The position numbers and the translations under genes were made by a program. A stretch of DNA of 40,584 nucleotides, taken from an uncultured Lachnospiraceae bacterium (lineage in GTDB: Bacteria > Bacillota > Clostridia > Lachnospirales > Lachnospiraceae). The stretch's first letter is position 1. Each line of letters begins with the position of its first letter. The notes beneath the pieces are model-generated. The model did not search any database. It was not told the DNA's origin and was given only the letters and a program-made list of their open reading frames with translations. Location: contig CAKRFY010000026.1 in assembly GCA_934320895.1 (NCBI GenBank), positions 1-40,584 on the forward strand. The letters are read 5' to 3'. Shown piece by piece: positions 26,331-34,486 of the stretch.

Positions 26331-27647
26331 ATGAAATTAGAAAAAATAAGAATCACAAATTATAGATGTTTCAAAGAAGCAGATATTGATTTCGATAATC
26401 ATACAACATTAATTGTCGGAAAGAATGGAGCAGGTAAGACTGCAATATTAGATGCAGTTGCTGTTACAGTCAGTACATTTTTACTTGGAATTGATGGTGG
26501 AGTTAGCAGAAGCATTTCAAAAGATGATGCCAGATATGAGTTCCATGATCTTGATGGTACAGTTGATCCGCAGCATCAGTTTCCCGTAAGTATTGAAAGT
26601 ACAGGCGACTGTCTGGACGATCATGATGTGAAATGGGTGCGTTCTCTTAATTCTGAAAGTGGAAATACAACAGTCAAAGAAGCAAAAGAATTAACTAATA
26701 TATCAAAGGATGCACAGAAGAGGATTATGACAGGAGACAAGTCATTAATTCTTCCGTTGATATCTTATTATGGTACAGGTCGCTTATATGCACAGAAGAA
26801 AGAAAAGAAAAATATAAAATCACTGACTGAATTTAAACGTCAGGTTGGTTATGTGGATTGTATGGTAGCGGAGTCCAATGAAAAGCTTATGCTTAATTGG
26901 TTTCAGATTCAGACATTAAAAAGTCTTCAAAAGCAGCAACGGACAGGTAAGGTGGAAAAGCCTTTATTGTTGAGGACAGTTGAAGCAGCTATTTGCAAAT
27001 GTTTTGAAAGAATTAGCAGCTCAAAAAATGCCAGCATCGTATTTGATCTTGATACACATAGATTGGTTTTGGATTTTGAGAGTTCAGATGGCAGTTTACA
27101 GAAATTTGCAATGGATGAAATGAGTGATGGTTATAAAAATACACTCAGCATGATTGGAGATATTGCATATCGTATGGCTGTATTGAATCCAATGCTTGGA
27201 GATAAAGTGTTAGAAGAGACATCTGGAGTTGTCGTGATTGATGAGATAGACTTACATTTGCATCCACAGTGGCAGCAGACAATTATAAGTGATTTAAATA
27301 CTATTTTTCCAAAAATACAATTTATTGTCAGCTCACACGCACCGGCAGTAATTAATTCAGTTAGAAAAGAACAGATTCGCATTTTGGACAATGGAGAAAT
27401 CTATATGCCGGCAGCACAAACCTATGGAAGAGATGTAAATTCTATATTAAGAGAAGTGATGAAGGTATCTGAGCGTCCAGCAGACATCAAGCGGCGTATG
27501 GACTTATTCTATGTATATATGGATGAGAATAATTACAAAGAAGCAGATAATGTTTTGACAGAGATTGAGGCAATCGTTGGAACAACAGATCCTGATATTG
27601 CAGCAGCAAGAACATCACTTGATTTAGAAAAGATACTGGGAGAATAG
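26331..27647 (+). CDS. ptuA: Septu-like AAA ATPase PtuA
   Basis: A 438-aa SMC/RecF-like ATPase of the AAA_21 type. Walker A GKNGAGKT lies at residues 30-37, signature MSDGYKN at 264-270, Walker B VVIDEID at 301-307, and the SSH loop at 334-336. It lies 3 nt before an HNH gene of the TIGR02646 type, the arrangement of Septu PtuAB and of the effector pair of some retrons (Eco7/Ec78). It is likely the sensor/regulator that restrains the nuclease until ATP or phage signals change; this is family knowledge, not shown here. Its RBS lies in the leader repeat. Confidence 0.85.
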   Translation: MKLEKIRITNYRCFKEADIDFDNHTTLIVGKNGAGKTAILDAVAVTVSTFLLGIDGGVSRSISKDDARYEFHDLDGTVDPQHQFPVSIESTGDCLDDHDVKWVRSLNSESGNTTVKEAKELTNISKDAQKRIMTGDKSLILPLISYYGTGRLYAQKKEKKNIKSLTEFKRQVGYVDCMVAESNEKLMLNWFQIQTLKSLQKQQRTGKVEKPLLLRTVEAAICKCFERISSSKNASIVFDLDTHRLVLDFESSDGSLQKFAMDEMSDGYKNTLSMIGDIAYRMAVLNPMLGDKVLEETSGVVVIDEIDLHLHPQWQQTIISDLNTIFPKIQFIVSSHAPAVINSVRKEQIRILDNGEIYMPAAQTYGRDVNSILREVMKVSERPADIKRRMDLFYVYMDENNYKEADNVLTEIEAIVGTTDPDIAAARTSLDLEKILGE

Positions 27648-27650
27648 CAT

Positions 27651-28325
27651 ATGATAGTTGTGAGAAGAGGAAAAGAACCAAACAGTCTATTACAATTTCG
27701 TAAGCAGTATCCGTATGCAGAGTATGAGGATACACCGTCATATGTGCTTAAGGATATTAGAGAGCAGATGTGGGAAGAACAAAAGCATTTGTGTGCATAT
27801 TGCATGAGAAAAATTGACAGCCCAGGTGTAGAAAGAATTGAGCATTGCAGACCAAGACATCCGCATGATGAAGTGGAGCATGATAAGAAAGCAACTTTAG
27901 ATTATAAATGGATGCTTGGTGTATGCTATGGTAACAGCCTGACTAAAGGTGTAAATCAAGAGGATACAACTTGCGATGCTCATAGAGGAAACACAGAACT
28001 TACGATAAATCCATTTGATGAATTGTCGGTCAGAAAGATAAAGTATAAAGCAGATGGAAGTATTTATTCAGATGATGCGGATATCAACAAGGATATTACA
28101 GAAACTCTGAATTTAAACTGTGAAGCGGTCTCTCTTCCCGAAACTCGTAAAAGAGTTTTGATGGAAGAAAAATGCAGAATTATGAGAAAATGCAAAGGAA
28201 AATCTCAGGATGCATTTATACATGAATTAGAGCGTACATATGAAAGTCTGGTACAGGAACGAAATTTTACACCATATTGTGGAATAATTATTTCATGGCT
28301 TGAGAGTAAATTGAAGATATCATGA
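27651..28325 (+). CDS. ptuB: HNH endonuclease, PtuB / TIGR02646 family
   Basis: 224 aa. A zinc-knuckle HNH core is visible: CAYCMRK (C48, C51), then RIEHCRPR with the catalytic histidine (H65), then WMLGVCYGN and TCDAHRGN (C108), matching the TIGR02646/retron-associated putative HNH endonuclease family. It is predicted to cleave nucleic acid as effector of the adjacent ATPase. Spacing of 3 nt to ptuA shows an operon. No truncation is evident. Confidence 0.85.
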   Translation: MIVVRRGKEPNSLLQFRKQYPYAEYEDTPSYVLKDIREQMWEEQKHLCAYCMRKIDSPGVERIEHCRPRHPHDEVEHDKKATLDYKWMLGVCYGNSLTKGVNQEDTTCDAHRGNTELTINPFDELSVRKIKYKADGSIYSDDADINKDITETLNLNCEAVSLPETRKRVLMEEKCRIMRKCKGKSQDAFIHELERTYESLVQERNFTPYCGIIISWLESKLKIS

Positions 28326-28369
28326 TTGGACAATTACATTTTGGCGTATCGAACACTTATTAATATAGG

Positions 28370-28423
28370 TTGAATAAAAATAATTTGTGCAGCTCATCTG
28401 CACAAATGGATTAGAGGGTGAAA
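28370..28423 (+). repeat. Hairpin-plus-RBS leader repeat, copy 2 (before a broken gene)
   Basis: A nearly identical copy of 26273-26325, with a perfect hairpin TTTGTGCAG (28384-28392), loop CTCAT, CTGCACAAA (28398-28406), then TGGATTAGAGGGTGAAA. Here the leader is joined to a coding remnant that lacks its 5' half and start codon. Confidence 0.85.
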
Positions 28424-28839
28424 CAAAAGTAAGAACGCGATTTTTCTTTGGTCAAAATAAAAAAAGGTCTTTGATAACAAACAGTTTGTCGAAATTATGG
28501 TGGTGTGGTAGACTTACATATGATGAACAAAGGAAAGATCCATTTGAATTGACAAAATATCTCATTGATGATTATGCTAATAAAATGTTGATTATATTTT
28601 CTAATAATTATATAAGTAATCATGATATTACTGTAGGACTGTTTTCAGCGTTAAAATATCTTGAAGATATCGGATATAAAATAAAAGGAAAAAACCATAG
28701 AGATGTATAATATGAAGTAACTAAGTATCTAAATGTTTTGGGTGGAACATACATATTATATTATTTTACATCAGAAGAATTAGAACAAAAGATTATAAAA
28801 TATATGATGTCAATTAAAGGGGCAATTTGTACAGAGTAG
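28424..28839 (+). pseudogene. DUF6339-like protein, C-terminal remnant with in-frame stop
   Basis: An open frame without a start encodes RFFFGQNKKRS...LSKLWWCGRLTYDE...DPFELTKYL and then, after an in-frame TAA at 28708-28710, EVTKYLNVLGGTYILYYFTSEE up to a TAG at 28837. The WW-x-GRLTYDE and KYLNxLGGTYIL motifs resemble DUF6339, a family of about 250 aa. The N-terminal half is missing and replaced by the leader repeat, so this is a decayed gene. Confidence 0.65.
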
Positions 28840-28925
28840 AAATATAGTTGACGATATTATAAGTTATGTAGATAGTGTGTCATAATTAGAGATGGGAGTA
28901 AATAAATGGATTTATAAAATATACA

Positions 28926-29055
28926 ATTGAGATTCATCTGAATAATGATGATGGTTTAAAGGTAAATTATGCGAAATTTCAGGGTGTGGAAGTGGCACAG
29001 GAAGGTAAGAAAGCATTGAAAGTTAATTTGTTGGCAAAGATATAATGTGAAAGGA
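28926..29055 (+). pseudogene. Second, diverged copy of the pglX 3' end
   Basis: Encodes [18 protein letters not shown], then [21 protein letters not shown] and a stop. The true pglX tail at 21015-21128 reads IEIDLDDGVKVNYAKF... with the same ending. Homology continues past the stop (TAATGTGAAAGGA in both). The copy has two extra codons and silent and replacement changes, so it is an older duplicate or another pglX allele, not an assembly artefact of identical sequence. Confidence 0.9.
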
Positions 29056-29066
29056 GATAAGTTATT

Positions 29067-29441
29067 ATGAATTTACAAAACAAATTAATAAAATTATACA
29101 ATGAAATTGATGAGTTAAAAAATAAAAGGAGTTCTAGTGATAGCGATTTTAAAGCATGGAGAACGGATGTATAATTATGTCTTTCTGGTCTTTATGGTGA
29201 AAAGAGCATTCAGCTTAAAAATTTTAATAATCGATTATTTTCACCAATAGTAAGTGTGACAGGTACTGATCTTCATGGACCATATGTACAGGATTTGGAG
29301 ACTACAAAGAAAGAGTTTGAAAGATATATTGGTGATTTATCAGGAATGGTATATACAACAAAAGATAATTGGGAATTTGAAATGTTGAAGGAACTTAATG
29401 CAGCAGGAATGAAAATTGATATGAATAAACTTCTTGGTTAA
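29067..29441 (+). pseudogene. Small helical gene broken by one in-frame stop
   Basis: It starts ATG with an AAGGAG site and encodes MNLQNKLIKLYNEIDELK... to WRTDV, a TAA at 29172-29174, then continues in the same frame LCLSGLYGEKSIQLKNFNN ... to ...MKIDMNKLLG and stop. 124 codons in all. The FKAWRTDV...LYGEKS-x-Q-x-x-F pattern resembles an N-terminal module seen in assorted defence proteins; I cannot name the family. The remainder to 29535 holds another short open tail (VQAYEAIVLSQVIVCTI) of unknown origin. Confidence 0.6.
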
Positions 29442-29535
29442 ATAATATGAAGAATTATTTGCAAGGGTACAAGCTTATGAAGCTATTGTTTTAAGTCAGG
29501 TGATTGTCTGTACAATTAGGGAGGAGGTATAAAAT

Positions 29536-29931
29536 ATGTTGCAAATTATATCCGGTAAATTTTTTGGAAATGGTGAAATAGTACATAATGAATGTAATGG
29601 AATTTTATATTCTAATGTCACATTTCATGAGATGCAACCTATCGAATATGGAAATATTAAAATAAATACAGTGGATTGGAATCCTGGATATCCTTGTTAT
29701 GTTATTTCATATGATAATTGCATTGAACATATCCCTAAAACAAGTATTCTTGTAAAAGTTGGGGATAATGTTGTAATTGAACAGTTAAAATATATTCTAT
29801 CATTTTCATTAAATGCAATATTTGATGAAAATGAGTCGAGTGTAGAAGACCTTTGTAGACGAGTAAATGTTCAAGATAATTATATATCCTCTTATGTGAC
29901 AGAAACATTTGAAATGGAGGATAAGTCATAA
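29536..29931 (+). CDS. Hypothetical protein, possibly an N-terminal fragment
   Basis: 131 aa with a strong RBS (GGGAGGAGG). Begins MLQIISGKFFGNGEIVHNEC, mostly predicted beta strands followed by a helix and an acidic C-terminus. I do not recognise it. The beginning looks like the start of a longer protein whose C-terminal part is gone, in keeping with the decayed genes just upstream. It lies 20 nt before the AlbA_2 gene. Confidence 0.5.
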   Translation: MLQIISGKFFGNGEIVHNECNGILYSNVTFHEMQPIEYGNIKINTVDWNPGYPCYVISYDNCIEHIPKTSILVKVGDNVVIEQLKYILSFSLNAIFDENESSVEDLCRRVNVQDNYISSYVTETFEMEDKS

Positions 29932-29951
29932 GCAGGAGGTTTTTATTATAG

Positions 29952-31436
29952 ATGAAACAGGAAATATTAAATGAATTAAATCTTGGCGAAGATCATGAGC
30001 GAGAATGCAAGCTGGCAATTGGTGGACTGCCTGAGAGCATATGGGAGACATATTCTTCTTTTGCAAATACCAATGGTGGCACGATTCTGCTTGGAATTAG
30101 GGAACACAGAGATTCTTTTACTGTTGAAGGATTAACAGACAAACAGATTGTTAAATATCAGAAGGATTTTTGGAGTACATTGAATGACAGAAATAAGGTG
30201 TCAAAGAACATTTTACTGAATCATCATGTCAGACCAGTGATAGTAGGAGAAAAGAGAATATTAAGAATTGATGTTCCTGCGGCAGACAGGCACGATAAGC
30301 CGGTTTATATTGGAACAGATCCAATGAAAGGCACTTATAAAAGAGATTATGAAGGTGATTTCCTTTGTACAGAGGAGGCTGTCCGGGCAATTTTTGCAGA
30401 CCAGAGAGATATATCTGGTGATGTAGAGGTGTTGGATGAGTTTGGGTTAGATGTGTTGAATCAGGATACAATAAAAGGCTATAGAATTATTTTTGAACAG
30501 CTTCACAGTGGACATCCGTGGAATGCCCTTGAAAATGATGAGTTTCTTATGAAATTAAGGGCAGCAGCGAAGAATAAAAATGGTATATTATCTCCAACGA
30601 TAGCAGGACTTTTATTTTTTGGGGAAGCTTATCATATTACTGAGATTTTTCCAAATTATTTTCTGGATTATCGTGAGGAATGCGATGATAAAGCAGTGCG
30701 CTGGTTATTCCGAACACATTCTAACGAAGGTGATTGGAGCGGTAATATATATGACTTTTTCTGCAAGGTGCGTACCAGAATGGACGATGATGTAGCAGTT
30801 CCATTTGCAAATAGACGAAATGGATATCGTGTAGACAGAGTGGATGTGCATGATGCAATGGAAGAAGCGTTGGCAAATGCACTGGCACATGCAAATTATT
30901 ATGGCAGACGAGGAATCCTTGTTGTTAAAAAAGGAAAAGAACTTAGCATTTCCAATCCCGGTACTATCAGAGTAACAAAAGAAGAATTTTATGCAGGAGG
31001 CAATAGTGATCCACGAAATCCGAATATCTTAAAAATGTTTGGTTTTGTAAATGTCGGTGAGCGTGCCGGAAGTGGTGTCGATAAGATTATGACAGCATGG
31101 GCAGAACAAAATTGGAAGAAACCTGAATTTGATTTTTCAGAGCGCAATGACAGAGTAACATTAAAGCTCGAAGTTGGACAAGTGGTATATATTCCTGGGG
31201 TTGCCGATATCAGAAATGAAAATACAGATTATGCAGAAGTAACTGCTGTGTCGAAAGAGGAAAAAGTACTTGCTTATATCAGGCAAAATGGAAGTATTTC
31301 AATGCAAAAAGTAATGGAAATAGGTAACTACAGATCTAGAACTGGAGCAAGAAAGTTAATTGATAAAATGATAAATGCGGATTTGATAGAAAAAATGGGA
31401 GAAGGAAACAAGACGATTTATAAAATTAAAGAATAG
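29952..31436 (+). CDS. AlbA_2/Schlafen-type ATP-binding protein with C-terminal winged helix
   Basis: 494 aa. The N-terminal AlbA_2 domain has E-x-K near residue 18 and the NTNGGTILLGI motif. A later HATPase_c_4-like region has EEALANALAHANYY and VGERAGSGVDKIM. A C-terminal winged-helix segment covers roughly the last 70 residues. This COG2865-like architecture is annotated as a transcriptional regulator or RNA-binding protein and often occurs in BREX loci. It sits directly before a cluster of palindromic GGTCACT motifs and pglZ, so local regulation is plausible. The start is preceded by AGGAGG. Confidence 0.85.
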   Translation: MKQEILNELNLGEDHERECKLAIGGLPESIWETYSSFANTNGGTILLGIREHRDSFTVEGLTDKQIVKYQKDFWSTLNDRNKVSKNILLNHHVRPVIVGEKRILRIDVPAADRHDKPVYIGTDPMKGTYKRDYEGDFLCTEEAVRAIFADQRDISGDVEVLDEFGLDVLNQDTIKGYRIIFEQLHSGHPWNALENDEFLMKLRAAAKNKNGILSPTIAGLLFFGEAYHITEIFPNYFLDYREECDDKAVRWLFRTHSNEGDWSGNIYDFFCKVRTRMDDDVAVPFANRRNGYRVDRVDVHDAMEEALANALAHANYYGRRGILVVKKGKELSISNPGTIRVTKEEFYAGGNSDPRNPNILKMFGFVNVGERAGSGVDKIMTAWAEQNWKKPEFDFSERNDRVTLKLEVGQVVYIPGVADIRNENTDYAEVTAVSKEEKVLAYIRQNGSISMQKVMEIGNYRSRTGARKLIDKMINADLIEKMGEGNKTIYKIKE

Positions 31437-31441
31437 ATTAC

Positions 31442-31542
31442 TGGTCACTTGAGATGAAAGAGTGACTGGTAGGTGGTCACTTTTAAAATAAAATGACCAT
31501 TAAGTGACCAGTAGATGGTCACTGGTGTTCATTGAGTGACCA
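31442..31542. promoter_or_regulatory. Cluster of GGTCACT/AGTGACC motifs upstream of pglZ
   Basis: TGGTCACT at 31442, 31474 and 31516; AGTGACCA at 31503 and 31535; partial matches AGTGACTGG at 31461 and TGACCA at 31494. They form nested inverted repeats, for example TGGTCACTT 31474-31482 with AAGTGACCA 31502-31510. One further copy lies at 26234 before ptuA. It is likely an operator array or a structured leader; no protein is proven to bind. Confidence 0.7.
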
Positions 31543-31555
31543 CCATTACCAATAT

Positions 31556-31576
31556 CAAATGGATTAGAAGGTGAAA
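31556..31576 (+). repeat. Leader repeat, copy 3 (3' part only) overlapping the pglZ RBS
   Basis: CAAATGGATTAGAAGGTGAAA; 20 of 21 bases match copy 2. The hairpin half is absent. Its presence before a core BREX gene suggests this is the ancestral junction used when cargo was inserted. Confidence 0.7.
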
Positions 31577-31577
31577 T

Positions 31578-34124
31578 ATGGATTTACAGAATATTCAGGA
31601 ACAATTAAATACAGAATTTGCCAAGCCAGAGACACGAATCATATTTTGGTTTGATGATAAGGGTGAATATGAGGATGAGGTATCGGAACTGCAGCTTGGT
31701 GATGTAAAGCTGCATATTCTTGATGGTTTAAACTGGTTTTATTCTAAGTATTTGTTGAATGAAGCAGATACAGAGAGTAAATACCTTGTCTATGCAGCCT
31801 TTGCAAAGCCAAGTGATGCAGAGAATCCTCTTGCAGATATGTATTATTACTCAACACCTTATTATACAGACCGAGTGTCACAGATGTCTCAGGAGATTGG
31901 TATTGATAATCGCTTTAAAGAGCATTTATCACAGTATGTCAATTTCTGGAAAAACAAACATCGTATTGAGAAGTTTAAGGAACTTGGAATTGACTATTAC
32001 AATGCACAGACGATTGATATTGGTTTGATTGCTGTGCTCACAGATGTGAAAACTCCGAACTTTGAAGAAGTAGTTAAGCAGGTTATGCTTTGTGACAATA
32101 AAAAATATTTTAAGGCATTGTCTGATAATGGATTAACTGATAAATTCTGGGAACTTTGCGAAAAATTCTTCGGGTATAAGTCTGAAAAGCCAAACATAGA
32201 TGATTTATCTGCTTGTATGATATTAACCTATGCGTCATCTACATTAAAGGCAACAGTTCCGGAAGCAATGAGGTCTTATATTTTAGGAAAGCGTAATGAT
32301 GTTGTGGTCTTTATCCGTAATATCATGGACAATGTGAATTATCGGGATGCCTATGACAAACTGGTAGAAAGAATAGATAAGTCATTGTGCTTTGTGACAA
32401 GAATACAGGATGGATTAAAGAAAGATGTGGAGAAGAAAAAAGACCGTTCTCTCCAGATGTCTGACATTTTTGCATGTGATGCGTTTGCCGGGTTAGATGA
32501 CATTATCATTGACTGGGCATTGGAAAAGTTAAATGATGAGATTTTAGATGCACAGATTGATGGACTGAGTATTGCCAAGGCAGCAGACCAGAGAATGTCC
32601 AGGGCATATCACTATAGTTACAGATACAAGAATGAATATACAACTATCAAGTATGCATATTTGATGATGAAGTCGGTATCACTTATGGAGTTCTCAAGTG
32701 ATATTAAGACATTAGTTGCAGATTATCAGAAAGAATCATACCTGATAGATTCGTATTACAGATGGTTTTATTATGCATATGATCAGATTGAAGATAACAG
32801 TAAATTCTCTGATATAAGACAGAGAGTAGAGAATATTTATGCGAATACATACTTGCAGAAGATAACATCAAAGTGGAATGAGAATTTTACAAATGAGGTA
32901 ATGAATACTACTGATCTGCCTAAGCAGGAAGATTTCTACAAGCATTATATTAGAGGCTACGATGGAAAGCAGAGAGTTATTGTAATTATTTCGGATGCTT
33001 TCAGGTATGAGTGTGCAAAGGAACTTTTTGGCAGATTGGAATTGGATGAGAAGTGTACACCAAAGATGGAATGTATGCTTAGTTGCCTGCCTTCTGTGAC
33101 ATCAGTTGGAATGGCAAGCCTGCTTCCACATAAAGATATGCAGGTAGATGGTTGCATGAATGTGACTGTTGATGGCCAGGCATGTGCAAGTATGGAGCAG
33201 AGGGATAAGATTTTGAAATCTTATAATGAAAATAATGTGGCTTTATCGTTTGATGAAGTTGCAAATGCAAATCAGGCTCGAATCAGAGAATTGATTCAGG
33301 GCAAGAATATCGTGTACATTTATCACAATCAGGTGGACGCAAGAGGAGACAAGCCTGCAAGTGAAAATGAGGTATTTAACGCTTGTGCTGAGGCGATAGA
33401 AGAGATACACAAGTTGGTTAGAAAATTGACAATATATGTATCTGCACCGAAATTTTTCATAACTGCAGATCATGGTTTTCTATATAAAAGAGACAGATTA
33501 CATGAGTTTGATAAGGTTACATATCCGAAGGATAAATGCTTATATACAAACAAGAGATTTATTATTACGGAAGATGCAGTAAATGAGCAGGGAATCATGG
33601 CAAGAACAATGCCATATTTTAATAAACTATATGTAGATACTCCGATAGGAGCGAATATATTCAAAGTTTCCGGGGGCGGGCAGAACTATGTACATGGTGG
33701 TACGTCTCTGCAGGAGATGATAGTTCCGGTAATTGAACTTACAACGAATACCAGAGGTGTGGCATACGATTATGTGGATGTTGTCCTTACGTCTGTTACC
33801 CGTAAAGTGACAAATCTTATCACATACTTTGATTTTATTCAGACCGAAAAAGTCACAGACACTATGAAAGCTAGAAGTATAGTGGCTTACTTTACTACAG
33901 AAGATGGAGAAAAGATTTCATTTGATGTACCGCTGATTGCCAATAGCAGAGAAGATGCACCGGAGAAGAGAACATTCCATGAGAAGTTCACTTTGAAGTC
34001 AAGAGAATATAAGTATGGTTATAAGTATTATCTTGTATTGGCAGATGCTAATGATGAGAAGAATATTTTGCAACAGTATGAGTTTATGATTGATATTGCA
34101 TTTGTGGATGATTTTGGGTTTTAA
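31578..34124 (+). CDS. pglZ: BREX-1 phosphatase-like protein PglZ, type A
   Basis: 848 aa. The N-terminus (ETRIIFWFDDKGEYEDEV) is characteristic of type A PglZ of BREX type 1. The alkaline-phosphatase-superfamily core is visible: VIIISDAFRYE at about residues 466-476, a YIYHNQVDARGDK segment near 580-592, and FITADHGFLYKRD near 626-638, giving metal-binding Asp/His residues. It partners with PglX and BrxC in the BREX complex. Full length with a normal C-terminal beta-rich domain. The gene after it is metabolic; no brxL follows. Confidence 0.95.
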   Translation: MDLQNIQEQLNTEFAKPETRIIFWFDDKGEYEDEVSELQLGDVKLHILDGLNWFYSKYLLNEADTESKYLVYAAFAKPSDAENPLADMYYYSTPYYTDRVSQMSQEIGIDNRFKEHLSQYVNFWKNKHRIEKFKELGIDYYNAQTIDIGLIAVLTDVKTPNFEEVVKQVMLCDNKKYFKALSDNGLTDKFWELCEKFFGYKSEKPNIDDLSACMILTYASSTLKATVPEAMRSYILGKRNDVVVFIRNIMDNVNYRDAYDKLVERIDKSLCFVTRIQDGLKKDVEKKKDRSLQMSDIFACDAFAGLDDIIIDWALEKLNDEILDAQIDGLSIAKAADQRMSRAYHYSYRYKNEYTTIKYAYLMMKSVSLMEFSSDIKTLVADYQKESYLIDSYYRWFYYAYDQIEDNSKFSDIRQRVENIYANTYLQKITSKWNENFTNEVMNTTDLPKQEDFYKHYIRGYDGKQRVIVIISDAFRYECAKELFGRLELDEKCTPKMECMLSCLPSVTSVGMASLLPHKDMQVDGCMNVTVDGQACASMEQRDKILKSYNENNVALSFDEVANANQARIRELIQGKNIVYIYHNQVDARGDKPASENEVFNACAEAIEEIHKLVRKLTIYVSAPKFFITADHGFLYKRDRLHEFDKVTYPKDKCLYTNKRFIITEDAVNEQGIMARTMPYFNKLYVDTPIGANIFKVSGGGQNYVHGGTSLQEMIVPVIELTTNTRGVAYDYVDVVLTSVTRKVTNLITYFDFIQTEKVTDTMKARSIVAYFTTEDGEKISFDVPLIANSREDAPEKRTFHEKFTLKSREYKYGYKYYLVLADANDEKNILQQYEFMIDIAFVDDFGF

Positions 34125-34200
34125 TTTATAAAGTTAAGGAAAAATAAATGAGATATCTGTATCACTTTTTACAATACAAATAGGATAAAAAAGAATAATA

Positions 34201-34219
34201 TGTTTATTGTAAATAAACA
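34201..34219. promoter_or_regulatory. 8-bp palindrome in the right island border
   Basis: TGTTTATT-GTA-AATAAACA, perfect arms. It is one of several short palindromes in the gene-free 34125-34486 stretch; possibly an operator or a remnant of an element end. Confidence 0.45.
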
Positions 34220-34271
34220 AAAAGTTCATTTCAAAAATGAAAGGCTATTCTATCATAAAAAATCAACAATA

Positions 34272-34289
34272 CAATGAACCAGTTCATTG
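34272..34289. promoter_or_regulatory. Palindromic operator-like site
   Basis: CAATGAAC-CA-GTTCATTG with perfect 8-bp arms. A further half-site GTTCATT occurs at 34223. It lies about 80 bp upstream of the predicted promoter of the cyclodeaminase-family gene, so it may bind the nearby AraC regulator or another factor. Confidence 0.5.
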
Positions 34290-34353
34290 CATTGCCAACT
34301 ATCTTTTTATGGTTAGACTGTTACTCGGTCATAAATTTCAGACTGAAAAATAC

Positions 34354-34382
34354 TTGTAAAAATTTTACAATTGTGATATTAT
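34354..34382 (+). promoter_or_regulatory. Predicted promoter with overlapping palindrome
   Basis: -35 TTGTAA (34354-34359), 17-bp spacer, -10 TATTAT (34377-34382). The -35 element is part of a perfect palindrome, TTGTAAAA-A-TTTTACAA (34354-34370), which may be an operator. Confidence 0.5.
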
Positions 34383-34393
34383 CAATACATGAC

Positions 34394-34431
34394 AAAGGTG
34401 TCAACGGTTAGAGTCCGTTGGCACCTTTTTT
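34394..34431 (+). terminator. Very strong terminator, possibly a leader attenuator
   Basis: AAAGGTGTCAACGG (34394-34407), loop TTAGAGT, CCGTTGGCACCTTT (34415-34428) with one G-T pair, then more T. It may simply end the BREX operon, but it starts only about 12 bp after the predicted -10 of the next gene, so it would also terminate transcripts from that promoter unless bypassed. Confidence 0.85.
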
Positions 34432-34486
34432 GTTTATAGGGATTTTATTCCTTTGTTATGTATTGAGGAAAATGGAGGGATAAAAT

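Noticed and set aside
28387..28423. ATG-initiated beginning of an ORF in the leader repeat
   Set aside because: The ATG lies within the duplicated hairpin leader, so it is not a natural start; the coding remnant begins after 28423.
31437..31556. CRISPR array
   Set aside because: Repeats are 8 bp, in alternating orientation and irregularly spaced; no unit-spacer structure.
34125..34486. Hidden brxL fragment after pglZ
   Set aside because: No open frame of useful length on either strand; only palindromes, a promoter-like pair and a terminator.
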